DNA from: JANXQG01 sp037147235
Lineage (GTDB): Bacteria; Planctomycetota; Planctomycetia; Pirellulales; Thermoguttaceae
Direction: 5' to 3'
Assembly: GCA_037147235.1 (NCBI GenBank)
Contig: JBAWVO010000072.1
Location: 1 to 23,812 of the forward strand
Length of the DNA stretch: 23,812 bases
How positions within the stretch are numbered: position 1 is the stretch's first letter; every line of letters starts with the position of its first letter. Made by a program: the position numbers and the translations under genes. This document shows positions 8,601 through 15,259 of this stretch, piece after piece. A model generated the notes under the pieces. It worked only from the letters and a program-made list of their open reading frames with translations. It was not told the origin of the DNA and did no database searches.

Positions 8601-9323
8601 TCGCTGGTGCAGCACCAAAACCCCGAGTTCCGCGCTCTGCCGCGCTGGTGGGTGGATGAGGCCGTCGTGCATGAAGCCCTGAAGACGCAGCCTGGCAACC
8701 AGCCGTGGTTCCTGGGCTTCAAGGATATCACCAGCCCGACCAATGAGCGGACGATGATCAATTCGTTCATTCCCCGCGCCGCAGTCACCAACAAGTTCGT
8801 TCTCATGCTTAACGACGCCGAACCGCACCGCCAAGCCTGTTTGCTCGCGAATCTGAACTCGTTCGTTTTCGACTATGTCACTCGGCAGAAGATCGGCGGT
8901 ATCACGCTTAACTTCTTCATCGTCGAACAGCTTCCCACGCTGCCGCCCGACACCTACGCGGAAAAATGCCCGTGGTCCAAGAAGGAAACCCTGGAACAGT
9001 GGATCAGCGAGCGGGTCTTGAAACTCACCTGCACGGCCGAGGACATGATTCCCTTGGCCGAGGCCTGCGGCTTCAAAGGGTCGCGCGGCGACGGCGTCCA
9101 TCTCTGGAAGGAGGCCGAGCGGGCCGAACTCCGCGCCGAACTCGACGCCGCATACTTCCTCCTCTATGGCATCCAACGGGACGACGCCGAGTACATCCTC
9201 TCGACGTTTTCCAATACCGGACTCCTGCCCGAGGACCAGCGAGGGGCGCAACAGTCCTTGTTCAAGCCCGGAAGCACGGGCCAAATGGTGCTCGAAGCAC
9301 TCGATCGTTTGCACAAGCCGTAG
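5688..9323 (+). CDS. Single-chain (Type IIG-like) restriction-modification enzyme
   Basis: A 1211-residue fusion of nuclease, methylase and specificity regions. Near residues 126-145, 'ADAAIG' and 'VVELKG' give the D-(x)16-E-x-K pattern of a PD-(D/E)xK nuclease, as in HsdR N-termini. The methylase core starts with 'FGIYYTPPAFT' (motif X, ~458-467), then 'DPACGSGAF' (motif I, SAM binding, 524-532) and 'GNPPW' (motif IV, 661-665), defining a gamma-type N6-adenine methyltransferase of the Eco57I class. 'FLGFKDITSPTNERT' in the last third suits a TaqI/Eco57I-type target-recognition region. No separate specificity or BREX genes lie beside it, so it probably acts alone. PglX of BREX has similar size but no N-terminal nuclease. 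The start has only a weak ribosome site. Confidence 0.88.
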   Translation: MARRKNPIPAGQTLFEAQEAHRVEQQTIVKRRLRRQRALFIPRFLREAAESIQLRTAARDSAYEIAVRWADLETNGHLPQFKEKAIGSQFLSQLFADGLGYQVKTTNPDDWQLEHEFHVKEVGAADAAIGHFPRIRVPLAVVELKGAMTDLDRDRSNGRTAVQQCWDYLNALPGCPWGIVSNFRTIRLYHRDKGTLVYEEFSLQELRQPDRFNEFYCLFERGGLLPSRIGQASRALELLQKTADRQKGVGDKLYKEYQWRRLELIEHLHRKEGKNLDEAIRISQKLLDRIIFIAFCEDRELLPENLLQDTRTEIRMVSRAKNPAWENFLDLFTAIDKGAKGKRHIPAFNGGLFADDPAINALELAEEKWTNAFAGFGNYDFSEEVNVEVLGHLFERSITELEKLRVGGLFALMAGAEDLESANGTIPLAPRKKATKARRAGEESPASKMPKSAQRKRFGIYYTPPAFTGLIVERTIDALVLERFAALQKQHQIDPEARTDQDPGKMFAYWKDCLEVLKSLTVCDPACGSGAFLIRAYEALDAHYKAVVHGLAGAGMEGEEIVKLEDSIPDLILANNLYGVDLSEQAVEITQLALWIRSARKGHTLGDLSRNIVWGNSLVSDEAIVSHNHPDPQRRPKAMGWESVFPAIFARPQPGFDCVIGNPPWERVKVQDREFFSLTDPATAGAVSANDRKKRIAAMPTANPELHVSYLAAREHAQRMLDYARGSGRYPLTGKGDVNLYMLFAELARTLVAPDGLAGLLVPSGIATDDTTKEFFNELMMAKRLVSLYDFENRNKVFEDVDGRFKFSALVFGGASKTTERADFVFFAHGIEDTAEAKKQRHIRLTASDMALFNPNTKTCPIFRTRRDAELTKSIYKRIPILIDENRKQGGNPWEIKFFTMFHQTNDAEHFQEAKVWEGNGFRLEGNVYRKAKKRALPLYEAKMVQAFDHRAASVTVEEGNWVRQGQKAETSLVQHQNPEFRALPRWWVDEAVVHEALKTQPGNQPWFLGFKDITSPTNERTMINSFIPRAAVTNKFVLMLNDAEPHRQACLLANLNSFVFDYVTRQKIGGITLNFFIVEQLPTLPPDTYAEKCPWSKKETLEQWISERVLKLTCTAEDMIPLAEACGFKGSRGDGVHLWKEAERAELRAELDAAYFLLYGIQRDDAEYILSTFSNTGLLPEDQRGAQQSLFKPGSTGQMVLEALDRLHKP

Positions 9324-9565
9324 GGTGGCGTCGAGTAAACCGCAGTGCTGGTGGGTCTTCGGTCGCTAAGGAAGGGGGAAGGGGATCTTGTCCGGGCAAA
9401 CACGGCTTCCCGCCAGGCCGCATACAGGCGATCCACGGCGAGTTCGTGTTGTTGTTGCCGATGTGCTTCCGAGTCGAACGCGGAACGGGGCCAGACCAGC
9501 ACTATGCACTTTATGCTCGCCTTTCTTCGCGGACGAACCCAGTCAGGACGGGGAGAAATGAAGAT
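9324..9565. other. Non-coding stretch after the restriction-modification gene
   Basis: No supported gene. Open frames on both strands give Arg/Ser/Cys-rich translations without recognisable motifs. The rest of the gap is filled by the palindrome at 9566-9704 and the promoter at 9702-9731. Confidence 0.5.
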
Positions 9566-9704
9566 AAATCCTGGGTGTGTGGCAAGATTCTCTGGCAGAC
9601 GGATGCCACCGTGGCACGGGCATCTTGCCCGTGTCGAATTCCACGGGCTGGAAGCCCGTGCCACGCGCTTGCCAGAAAATCTTGCCACGCACAATCCTGG
9701 CTTG
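9566..9704. repeat. 140-bp composite palindrome with GGCACGGGC hairpins
   Basis: The outer arms pair nearly perfectly: GTGGCAAGATTCTCTGGCA (9580-9598) against TGCCAGAAAATCTTGCCAC (9670-9688). Inside are two perfect hairpins, CACGGGC-ATCTT-GCCCGTG (9615-9633) and CACGGGC-TGGAA-GCCCGTG (9642-9660), the whole core bounded by GTGGCACGGGC and GCCCGTGCCAC. There is no transposase. The shape is that of a REP/MITE-like element; I recall similar sequences from planctomycete genomes. Confidence 0.85.
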
Positions 9705-9731
9705 ACAATTCCATGGCTCCTTGCAGATAAT
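9702..9731 (+). promoter_or_regulatory. Sigma70-like promoter for the 81-residue gene
   Basis: A perfect TTGACA (9702-9707) and GATAAT (9726-9731) are 18 nt apart and 31 nt before the ATG at 9762. The -35 touches the end of the preceding palindrome, so the element may have brought or altered this promoter. Confidence 0.6.
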
Positions 9732-9761
9732 GTGTATGTGGAAAAAGTCTGAACTGGAACT

Positions 9762-10007
9762 ATGACCAAGACCATGACCGTCGAGCGACTTCGCAATATG
9801 CATCAATCGCGACCGTTTCGGCCGTTCACGATTCATCTGGCCGACGGTACTGCGTACAATGTCCCGCACAGCGAGTTTCTTTCGCAATCGCCGAGTGGTC
9901 GAACGATTATCGTGCATCATTCCGATGATACTTTCAGCGTTATTGACCTGCTACAGGTAACCGAGTTGAAAGTGGCTGGATCGCCGACCGCCGCGCAGCC
10001 GTCGTGA
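9762..10007 (+). CDS. Small conserved planctomycete-type protein
   Basis: An 81-residue soluble protein of unknown function. The block 'MTVERLRNMHQSRPFRPFTIHLADGTAYNVPHSEFL' followed by 'GRTIIVHHSDDTFSVIDLLQVTELKV' matches, from memory, a small protein family repeated many times in planctomycete genomes (pattern 'PFRPFxIHLADG... V.H.EF... VIDLLxVT'). It has no signal peptide, membrane segment or cysteines and looks like an all-beta fold. The start could instead be the in-frame ATG at 9774 (M5), which aligns better with that remembered family. A good promoter lies directly upstream, and repeats sit on both sides, so it appears to be a single-gene unit. Confidence 0.75.
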   Translation: MTKTMTVERLRNMHQSRPFRPFTIHLADGTAYNVPHSEFLSQSPSGRTIIVHHSDDTFSVIDLLQVTELKVAGSPTAAQPS

Positions 10008-10043
10008 GACGTCCGTGAGTCAGGACTGCGTTCTCGTCACCCC

Positions 10044-10271
10044 GGCCATGATCACAACCTTGCCAACTGCTAACAGTGACGGCAGGCCGTAGGGTGCGTG
10101 AAGAGAACCAACACACAGGAAATGGTGCGTTGCGCACGGACCCAATACTTCGAGAACATCTACCCCGGAATAGACCGGTTCGCGTAACGCACCATTTCGC
10201 GGGCCTCCGTGCTCCACGCACCCTACTTCGAGCTAGCAGTGATAGCAGTTGGCAAGGTTATGATCAAGGCC
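10044..10271. repeat. 228-bp nested inverted repeat
   Basis: Three nested arm pairs. The outer pair is 10044-10075 with 10240-10271, sharing AACCTTGCCAACTGCTA. The middle pair is GTAGGGTGCGTG (10089-10100) with CACGCACCCTAC (10215-10226), perfect. The inner pair, 10120-10135 with 10182-10197, has one mismatch in 16 (GGTGCGTT / AACGCACC). There is no coding content; it looks like a MITE or palindromic dispersed repeat. Confidence 0.85.
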
Positions 10272-10283
10272 CGTCACCCCCGG

Positions 10284-10309
10284 CCCCTCTCCCGAGTATG
10301 GGGGAGGGG
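10284..10309. repeat. REP-like GC hairpin at the end of the VIT/vWA gene
   Basis: CCCCTCTCCC (10284-10293) pairs with GGGGGAGGGG (10300-10309) with one mismatch, 4 nt beyond the minus-strand stop. In the plus direction a T-run follows after ~9 nt; in the minus direction no T-run follows. It may still stall transcription from both sides. Confidence 0.55.
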
Positions 10310-10312
10310 AGA

Positions 10313-13300
10313 TTATCTTTTTACCGTTCCTAACTCATGGTTCTCGCTCCGCCCTGTCAACGCCAATGCCTTGACGGTCACTTTTTCATCCTTTGTCCCC
10401 CAGCCTTCGTAGATGAACGCCAAGACCTTCGTCCGCGTGCTGGCACGATTGGCATCGGCGGCAAAATAGTGGGCACTGACGCGGTAATTCCCTGCCGGAG
10501 CATCGGGCAGTAAGTAAAGCTCAGGCCCGAAGCCGGTCGTCACGTCGCGGCTGATGTGCCCGCCGCTACGGGTCTGTGTGTGACTGAAAAAACACTCTTC
10601 GCCACTCGGCTCGATCACGTGCAGATCGACGTCCGTGCCATCGGTGTTCCATAAAATCAACGCGGCCACGTCGGCCGTGTCGCGAAGCTGCGCGGCCGCA
10701 AGCGTGGCCATGCGGGCCTTGGCATACTCAGCCAATAAGACTTTTTCACGGCTGCCGGCCACGTGCCGCAGGAATCGTAAATAGTCCAACTGGGCGATGT
10801 TGTGCATGTCGCCAAAACGGCCGTCCCACTGCCCGCCGCAGGCCAGTTCATAGTAGACGATCGCCAGATCGGTTTGGCCCATAACCTCCAGGCAATGGGC
10901 CATGGCGTGGAACGTGATCGGCTCGAAGGTTCTGGCCGTTGCTGCCCGTCGCAAAAGATGATAGGCCTCGCCCGGTCGCTGCCACTCGATAGCCGAGAAG
11001 GCCAAATCACGGGCTAGGGCCGCGTCGCCCGGTCGATCCTCGACGAGCGAGCTTAATCCCCGCAAGGCATCGTCCGACCCGTAGGCCGCCAATCGCCGCT
11101 GGGCCTCGGCATCGAGCGTTTCGTAATCCGGAAGGCCCGACTGCCACGGTTGACGCAGATTCTCAGGCAAGTCCTTGCGGAGCCGCAGTTTGCATTGCAA
11201 CAGCGAAGCCGTCACCGCGAAGGTCTCGCTGGGCATGCCCTCCAAGGCAATATTCAGCGCGGCCGGCAGATCGAAGTGGACTTCCGAAGACTCGCGGACC
11301 TTACGATACCAGGCCAGAAAATTTGCCTTGGGATCGCCCATGGCCGCGGTCGTTTCGGCTGCCACCTTGGCAACGACCGTGCCGGCGGGCCGATCCTTGA
11401 CGACAAAACTATCTTCTTCCGGCTTGATATTGAAGCGGGCGTAGTCCTGCTCGGTTTCGAGCATCAGGAGCGAACAGGTCCTGCCCGTCACGCGAAAATG
11501 CCTGGCGTAGGCCGTTGCTATCGGCTCGGCGGCTGCGCTCGACGCATCTTCCAACTGAGTCGTAGCCACTTGACCGAACGTCCGCGCCGCCAGTTCCGAC
11601 GCGAGAACCTGGTCCATCTTAACGCTGATCGTCTGCGTCGTCTTGCCTTGTTGTAGCGTGAAGACCATGAGAGGCGATTCGGGCTGAGATGTAGTGTGGG
11701 ACGAGCCTAAGCGAGCCCCACCAGAAACCTGTTGTTCCAGCCGACCCACCACCAGCAACTGCTGGCCCGGGAAGACATACTGCGGCCGTCCTGCTACCAG
11801 TAAATCGTGTCCGCCGGCCATTTCAATGCCGGTCAACTGCCAGGGCCGATTGCGATGGGCCACCGAGGCCGAGGCGATCTCTGCCTCGCCGACGAGTGAA
11901 AAGACCGCGCCATCGGTCTGCTCGGCCAGATAGGCCAATAACCGCGGATCACCGCCAGCCAAGCCCGTGCGATAGGCAAAGAGCGCACTCTCCCCTTTCC
12001 TTTCGGGAGAGTGGCCGGTGGCGAGGGTCGCCGCCAGCAGTGCCCATCGGTCTTCGCCCCATGTCGCCGCACCATCGCTGAGCAAGAACAGATCGGGGCC
12101 CGGCCCATCGGCCTTCTTCCGCCACGCGGGCGAGGCCGCTTCCTTCAGGGCGCGGCCCAGGTTGGTCGCCCCTTCCAAGGCCAAGCCATCGGCATAGTCG
12201 AGCAAGGCATCGACGTTCTCCGGAGTATTGGCCACAAACTTCTCTTGCCACCAGAAGGTCTCTACGTTGAAGAAGACCACGGCAAACTCATGGATACTAT
12301 CGCGGTTGTTCTCCAGCGTCGCGCGGAGCAATTTGGTCCACAACGGGAACTGCGGGCCGGCACTCAGCGACGTATCGACGACGAAAACGGCCTGCTTAGA
12401 GCGATCGGCGGTCGGCGTCTCGGGCAAGGTAAGACCGACGCGAGTGGCGAAGTAATTACCCGTCGCCTCATCGGCCCCGGTGAGCATCAGCGTGCCCGGC
12501 TTTCGCAGCCGCACGGCAAGCGGATGTTCCTTGGGGTCGATCAGCCGATAGGAAATCCGCTGCCCGTCAGCCGAAGCCGTGGCGGGGGCGTCGAGGCTCA
12601 CCTGCCGGGCGTTGCTGGCGGCAATGTTCAGATCGACGATCGTCGCCGGTGTCTGCCCAGGCAGGTCGAGCCGCAGTTCCAGATCGTCGCCCACGCGGAG
12701 CAGATCGACGTCGTAGCCGATCGTTACGCGGTGCATCGACTGTGGGGCCAAGGGGAATACGCGGCACTGGAAGACACCCGCCCCGGACCATTCGACCAGG
12801 GCCGGATCGACGCGGCGGCGGACGGTATCGCGATAAGCCAAAGCGGCCTTTTCTTTCGGCACCATCCGAGCCACCTTGGGCTGCTCCCAACTATTGCCGC
12901 GGAGCGCGAGGATCTTTTCCGGCGTGGTATCGCCTTGCGAAACCTGTTGCGGCTTGAAGAACATCGAGTCAGTTGGTGTGATCCGCGGGGCCTGGTAGAC
13001 CGTCCGACCGAAGGCGAAGAAGTAGGGCGAAGCCTCGTCCGGTAGCCGCAGTTGGAAATTGCCCTCAAGCGGTTGCGGGTGGTCGTTGAAGTAGTAGAGG
13101 TCGATCAGCACGCGTGCCCGAAAACCGTCCACGCGGACATCGACCTGCATCCCCTTTAGCGGCAGTTCTTCCTTATCGCCGACCATCAGGCGGGACGTGT
13201 TGGGGACGATGTGGGAAGGTTTCCAGGTTTCCAGGGGCTTTTGCGGGGTTGCCTCTTGGTTATTGCGGAAAATCTGTCCGGCACCGCGAAAAGGAAGTAG

Positions 13301-14542
13301 TGCCAAAGCAGTTGCGCCACTATCCTGGGCTGCCTTCTCGTCCTTGGTTGGTTGCCCCTTAGAACGCCAGTTCATGCGAACGTCTTCTTTCTTGTCCCCC
13401 TTCGTCGCAGGAAGGTTTTGTTCGTCAAGGGTGACATTGCCGACCGCGCCCGCGTCAGAGTTTACCGCCGTGCCGTATGTCAATCGGTCAGATTGAGTTG
13501 GCGGCGTGCTGGTGGCTGGGGCCGGAAGCCTAGGCGCGCGGTTGCCGTACTCGAACCCGGAATCTTTGTTACTTTCAACTGAGGGGGGGGCGGCAAGCCC
13601 AGGCGCGCGCTCGCCGAACCCCACGCCCGCACTAGCACTGAGCTTAGGGTCGGGGCCGAAGGCTGGCGCATCGGCCCTGGAACTACGGCCCTTGCCCTTG
13701 CCACCCTTGCTATCCTTGCCGTCGCCCATTCTGTCGGTGTTCGCGTATGCGTTGGGCTTAGGGGCGGAGGGCAAATCCGAAGTAGGCTTGAGAGTGTTGA
13801 CGTCCGCTGGCTTATCACCACCGGCAACTCCAGCGTGTGCTTGATCAATTTTCTTGCTGTCGTCGTTATAATGTTCATTACCGGCTTGCTGAGTTTGCTT
13901 GGCGGGCTTTTGAAAAATGGGGTCTGCATCCATCTGCGCAGGCTCTGCATCTCCACTTCCGACGTTCTCCATTTCAAGTATGAGCGTCGATCTCGATGAC
14001 TGAACATCCCTGGCGGAGGGCTTACCAGTCGCCGGGTTTTGCCCAGCCATGGTGCGCTGTTTCCTCCCCTCTCCCTGCTCCCCGCTCCCTGCGTCGCTCT
14101 CGCTCGTCGCCCCGTTTTGTTGCCAAGCCACGTTGTGTTCCTTCCCCAGCCCGAGCAAATTCGTCGACCGCACGATCGGTACGACGAGGGCCACGAGACA
14201 GGCGGCAGTCAAGGCGAGAGCCATCAGGCGGCTCCGCCACCACGGCCGGGCCGGGCCTTGCGCGGCAGCACGACCAGTCGCCGGCTCAATCTCGGCCAAC
14301 CGCCGCTCGATCACCTCACGTAGCGCGGGGGAAGGCACGGGCAGCGGAACCTCGCGGGCCGCTTCTTTCAACCGGGCCGCCAGGGCCTGATCGGCCTCGA
14401 CTTCCTGCCGTACCCGCGGCGAAGCGGCCAGTTCTGCCGCCACCTCCGCCTGTTCCGCTCCTTCGGTTTGCCCCAGTGCATGGGCCGTTCGCCGTGCCGC
14501 CTGGAGTTCGTCTTCGCCGTCGTGTTGGTAGTTTGTATTCAT
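10313..14542 (-). CDS. Membrane-anchored VIT/vWA/DUF2135 protein with anti-sigma-like N-terminus
   Basis: A 1409-residue protein. Residues 1-~100 are helical and charged ('AHALGQTEGAEQAEVAAELAAS') like planctomycete anti-sigma cytoplasmic regions. One membrane helix follows (~106-123), then a long Pro/Gly/Ser-rich region to ~440. A VIT domain (~442-627) precedes a vWA domain (~717-880) with an intact MIDAS site: D723-T-S725-L-S727, T793 in 'EGATNL' and D823 in 'LLSDGA'. TPR-like helices (~1172-1285) lead to a C-terminal DUF2135 domain (~1291-1385, 'LILWNTDGTDVDLHVIEPSGE'). The bulk should be periplasmic. The gene starts 14 nt after the ECF sigma stop, with GAGG upstream; an in-frame extension to 14677 would overlap the sigma gene and was not used. 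It likely binds and releases the sigma factor. Confidence 0.85.
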   Translation of the reverse strand: MNTNYQHDGEDELQAARRTAHALGQTEGAEQAEVAAELAASPRVRQEVEADQALAARLKEAAREVPLPVPSPALREVIERRLAEIEPATGRAAAQGPARPWWRSRLMALALTAACLVALVVPIVRSTNLLGLGKEHNVAWQQNGATSESDAGSGEQGEGRKQRTMAGQNPATGKPSARDVQSSRSTLILEMENVGSGDAEPAQMDADPIFQKPAKQTQQAGNEHYNDDSKKIDQAHAGVAGGDKPADVNTLKPTSDLPSAPKPNAYANTDRMGDGKDSKGGKGKGRSSRADAPAFGPDPKLSASAGVGFGERAPGLAAPPSVESNKDSGFEYGNRAPRLPAPATSTPPTQSDRLTYGTAVNSDAGAVGNVTLDEQNLPATKGDKKEDVRMNWRSKGQPTKDEKAAQDSGATALALLPFRGAGQIFRNNQEATPQKPLETWKPSHIVPNTSRLMVGDKEELPLKGMQVDVRVDGFRARVLIDLYYFNDHPQPLEGNFQLRLPDEASPYFFAFGRTVYQAPRITPTDSMFFKPQQVSQGDTTPEKILALRGNSWEQPKVARMVPKEKAALAYRDTVRRRVDPALVEWSGAGVFQCRVFPLAPQSMHRVTIGYDVDLLRVGDDLELRLDLPGQTPATIVDLNIAASNARQVSLDAPATASADGQRISYRLIDPKEHPLAVRLRKPGTLMLTGADEATGNYFATRVGLTLPETPTADRSKQAVFVVDTSLSAGPQFPLWTKLLRATLENNRDSIHEFAVVFFNVETFWWQEKFVANTPENVDALLDYADGLALEGATNLGRALKEAASPAWRKKADGPGPDLFLLSDGAATWGEDRWALLAATLATGHSPERKGESALFAYRTGLAGGDPRLLAYLAEQTDGAVFSLVGEAEIASASVAHRNRPWQLTGIEMAGGHDLLVAGRPQYVFPGQQLLVVGRLEQQVSGGARLGSSHTTSQPESPLMVFTLQQGKTTQTISVKMDQVLASELAARTFGQVATTQLEDASSAAAEPIATAYARHFRVTGRTCSLLMLETEQDYARFNIKPEEDSFVVKDRPAGTVVAKVAAETTAAMGDPKANFLAWYRKVRESSEVHFDLPAALNIALEGMPSETFAVTASLLQCKLRLRKDLPENLRQPWQSGLPDYETLDAEAQRRLAAYGSDDALRGLSSLVEDRPGDAALARDLAFSAIEWQRPGEAYHLLRRAATARTFEPITFHAMAHCLEVMGQTDLAIVYYELACGGQWDGRFGDMHNIAQLDYLRFLRHVAGSREKVLLAEYAKARMATLAAAQLRDTADVAALILWNTDGTDVDLHVIEPSGEECFFSHTQTRSGGHISRDVTTGFGPELYLLPDAPAGNYRVSAHYFAADANRASTRTKVLAFIYEGWGTKDEKVTVKALALTGRSENHELGTVKR
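11691..11722. repeat. Repeat-like segment inside the VIT/vWA gene
   Basis: The stretch beginning GTAGTGTGGGACGAGC and ending GCGAGCCCCACC has GTGGG/CCCAC ends and resembles, from memory, a dispersed planctomycete intergenic repeat. In the protein it gives 'SGGARLGSSHTTS', a low-complexity insert between two conserved-looking stretches, and it keeps the reading frame. Confidence 0.35.
11987..12012. repeat. Inverted repeat inside the vWA coding region
   Basis: A perfect 8-bp stem, ACTCTCCC (11987-11994) and GGGAGAGT (12005-12012), with a 10-nt loop, followed by GGCCGGTGGCGAGGG. It resembles the REP-like hairpin at 10284-10309 and encodes the 'GHSPERKGESA' insert. It keeps frame. Confidence 0.4.
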
Positions 14543-14556
14543 AATTGTGCCTCGTT

Positions 14557-15066
14557 TTACACGGTTACCTTCATAACTTGTCTCAACTGTTTGATCGCAC
14601 GATGGACCAGCACGCGGACATTGCCCTCGCTCTGGCCGGCGATCTCGGATATCTGTCGATAGGAAAACCCTTCGCACCAGAGATCAATCGCCTCGCGCTG
14701 GCTTGCGGGGAGTTGGGCCACCCGTCGGGTCAACTCCCCGCAGAGATCCTGCCGCTCGGCCTGTTCGGCCGGATCGGGTTCGCGGCCGACCAACGTAGCC
14801 AGATCGGCCTCGGGGTCGCCGCGATGGCGCTGCCGCAGGCGGATCAGATCCACGGCCTTGTTGCGACAAACCCGAAAGAGCCAGGGGGCCTCGCGGCCGA
14901 TAAGCTCTTCCGGTGTGCGCTCGCAAAGCTGCAAAAAGGCATGTTGCACCACCTCCCGGGCAGAATCTCCATCGCCCAAAAGCCGAACGGCATAGCGTAC
15001 CAGTGCCGCCTCATGGCGATCCAAGACCGCAAGCACCCATTGCCGTCGAGTACCTGAATTGGGCAT
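14557..15066 (-). CDS. ECF-family RNA polymerase sigma factor
   Basis: A 169-residue sigma factor with region 2 at ~10-75 ('LVRYAVRLLGDGDSAREVVQHAFLQL' and 'WLFRVCRNKAVDLIRLRQR') and region 4 at ~108-163 ('LPASQREAIDLWCEGFSYRQISEIAGQSEGNVRVLVHRAIKQLR', helix-turn-helix), and no region 3, which defines the ECF class. The start at 15066 was chosen over 15096 because AAAAAGGA lies 6 nt before it. The next gene begins 14 nt after the stop and encodes the membrane VIT/vWA protein, its likely anti-sigma partner. A promoter of ECF type lies upstream (15101-15128), suggesting autoregulation. Confidence 0.93.
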   Translation of the reverse strand: MPNSGTRRQWVLAVLDRHEAALVRYAVRLLGDGDSAREVVQHAFLQLCERTPEELIGREAPWLFRVCRNKAVDLIRLRQRHRGDPEADLATLVGREPDPAEQAERQDLCGELTRRVAQLPASQREAIDLWCEGFSYRQISEIAGQSEGNVRVLVHRAIKQLRQVMKVTV

Positions 15067-15100
15067 AATAATTCCTTTTTGCCAGTGTGCTGCCAAGAAG

Positions 15101-15128
15101 ATAACGGGCCAGCGGCCAATCTGTTACA
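15101..15128 (-). promoter_or_regulatory. Candidate ECF-type autoregulatory promoter
   Basis: On the minus strand TGTAAC (15128-15123) and CGTTAT (15106-15101) are 16 nt apart, with the -10 end about 34 nt before the sigma ATG. The AAC core of the -35 and CGT core of the -10 match the general ECF promoter pattern (compare TGAAAC-N16-CGTA for sigma W and TGTAAC-N17-CGAC for sigma X of Bacillus). No second copy was searched for exhaustively. Confidence 0.5.
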
Positions 15129-15135
15129 AAGAAAA

Positions 15136-15239
15136 GTAGCAGGCACAGTCCCTGTGCCGTCCGCCCTTCGGCCGTGGTCGAAGTTGTTTTTCAGAAGCCG
15201 ATGGCTTCTGGCGGACGGCAGACGGAGTCTGCCTGCTAC
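15136..15239. repeat. Composite element: two inverted hairpin repeats around a third hairpin
   Basis: Copy 2 (15136-15162) has stem GGCACAG/CTGTGCC with loop TCC. Copy 3 (15213-15239, inverted) has stem GGCAGAC/GTCTGCC with loop GGA. Between them AGAAGCC-GAT-GGCTTCT (15193-15209) is another perfect hairpin. The two copies can also pair with each other over ~30 nt (15136-15165 with 15210-15239, four mismatches). The element separates the sigma gene from the DUF2071 gene. Confidence 0.85.
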
Positions 15240-15259
15240 CGTCCGCCCCCAGAAGGTTC

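Noticed and set aside
5637..9314. A 1225-codon open frame on the minus strand
   Set aside because: It lies antisense to the restriction-modification gene, which has clear nuclease and methylase motifs. The antisense translation has no recognisable domain and reflects the GC-rich codon pattern of the true gene.
8966..9730. A 254-codon plus-strand open frame running past the end of the restriction-modification gene
   Set aside because: It overlaps the true gene out of frame and then translates the palindromic repeat into Arg/Cys/Pro-rich sequence.
10284..10309. Rho-independent terminator for the VIT/vWA gene
   Set aside because: The hairpin is present, but no T-run follows it in the minus direction; kept only as a REP-like repeat.
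12011..13045. A 344-codon plus-strand open frame
   Set aside because: It is antisense to the vWA/VIT domains, which carry intact motifs on the other strand.
14543..14677. N-terminal extension of the VIT/vWA protein
   Set aside because: It overlaps the 3' end of the sigma gene, and the ATG at 14542 has a GAGG site and a family-like start.
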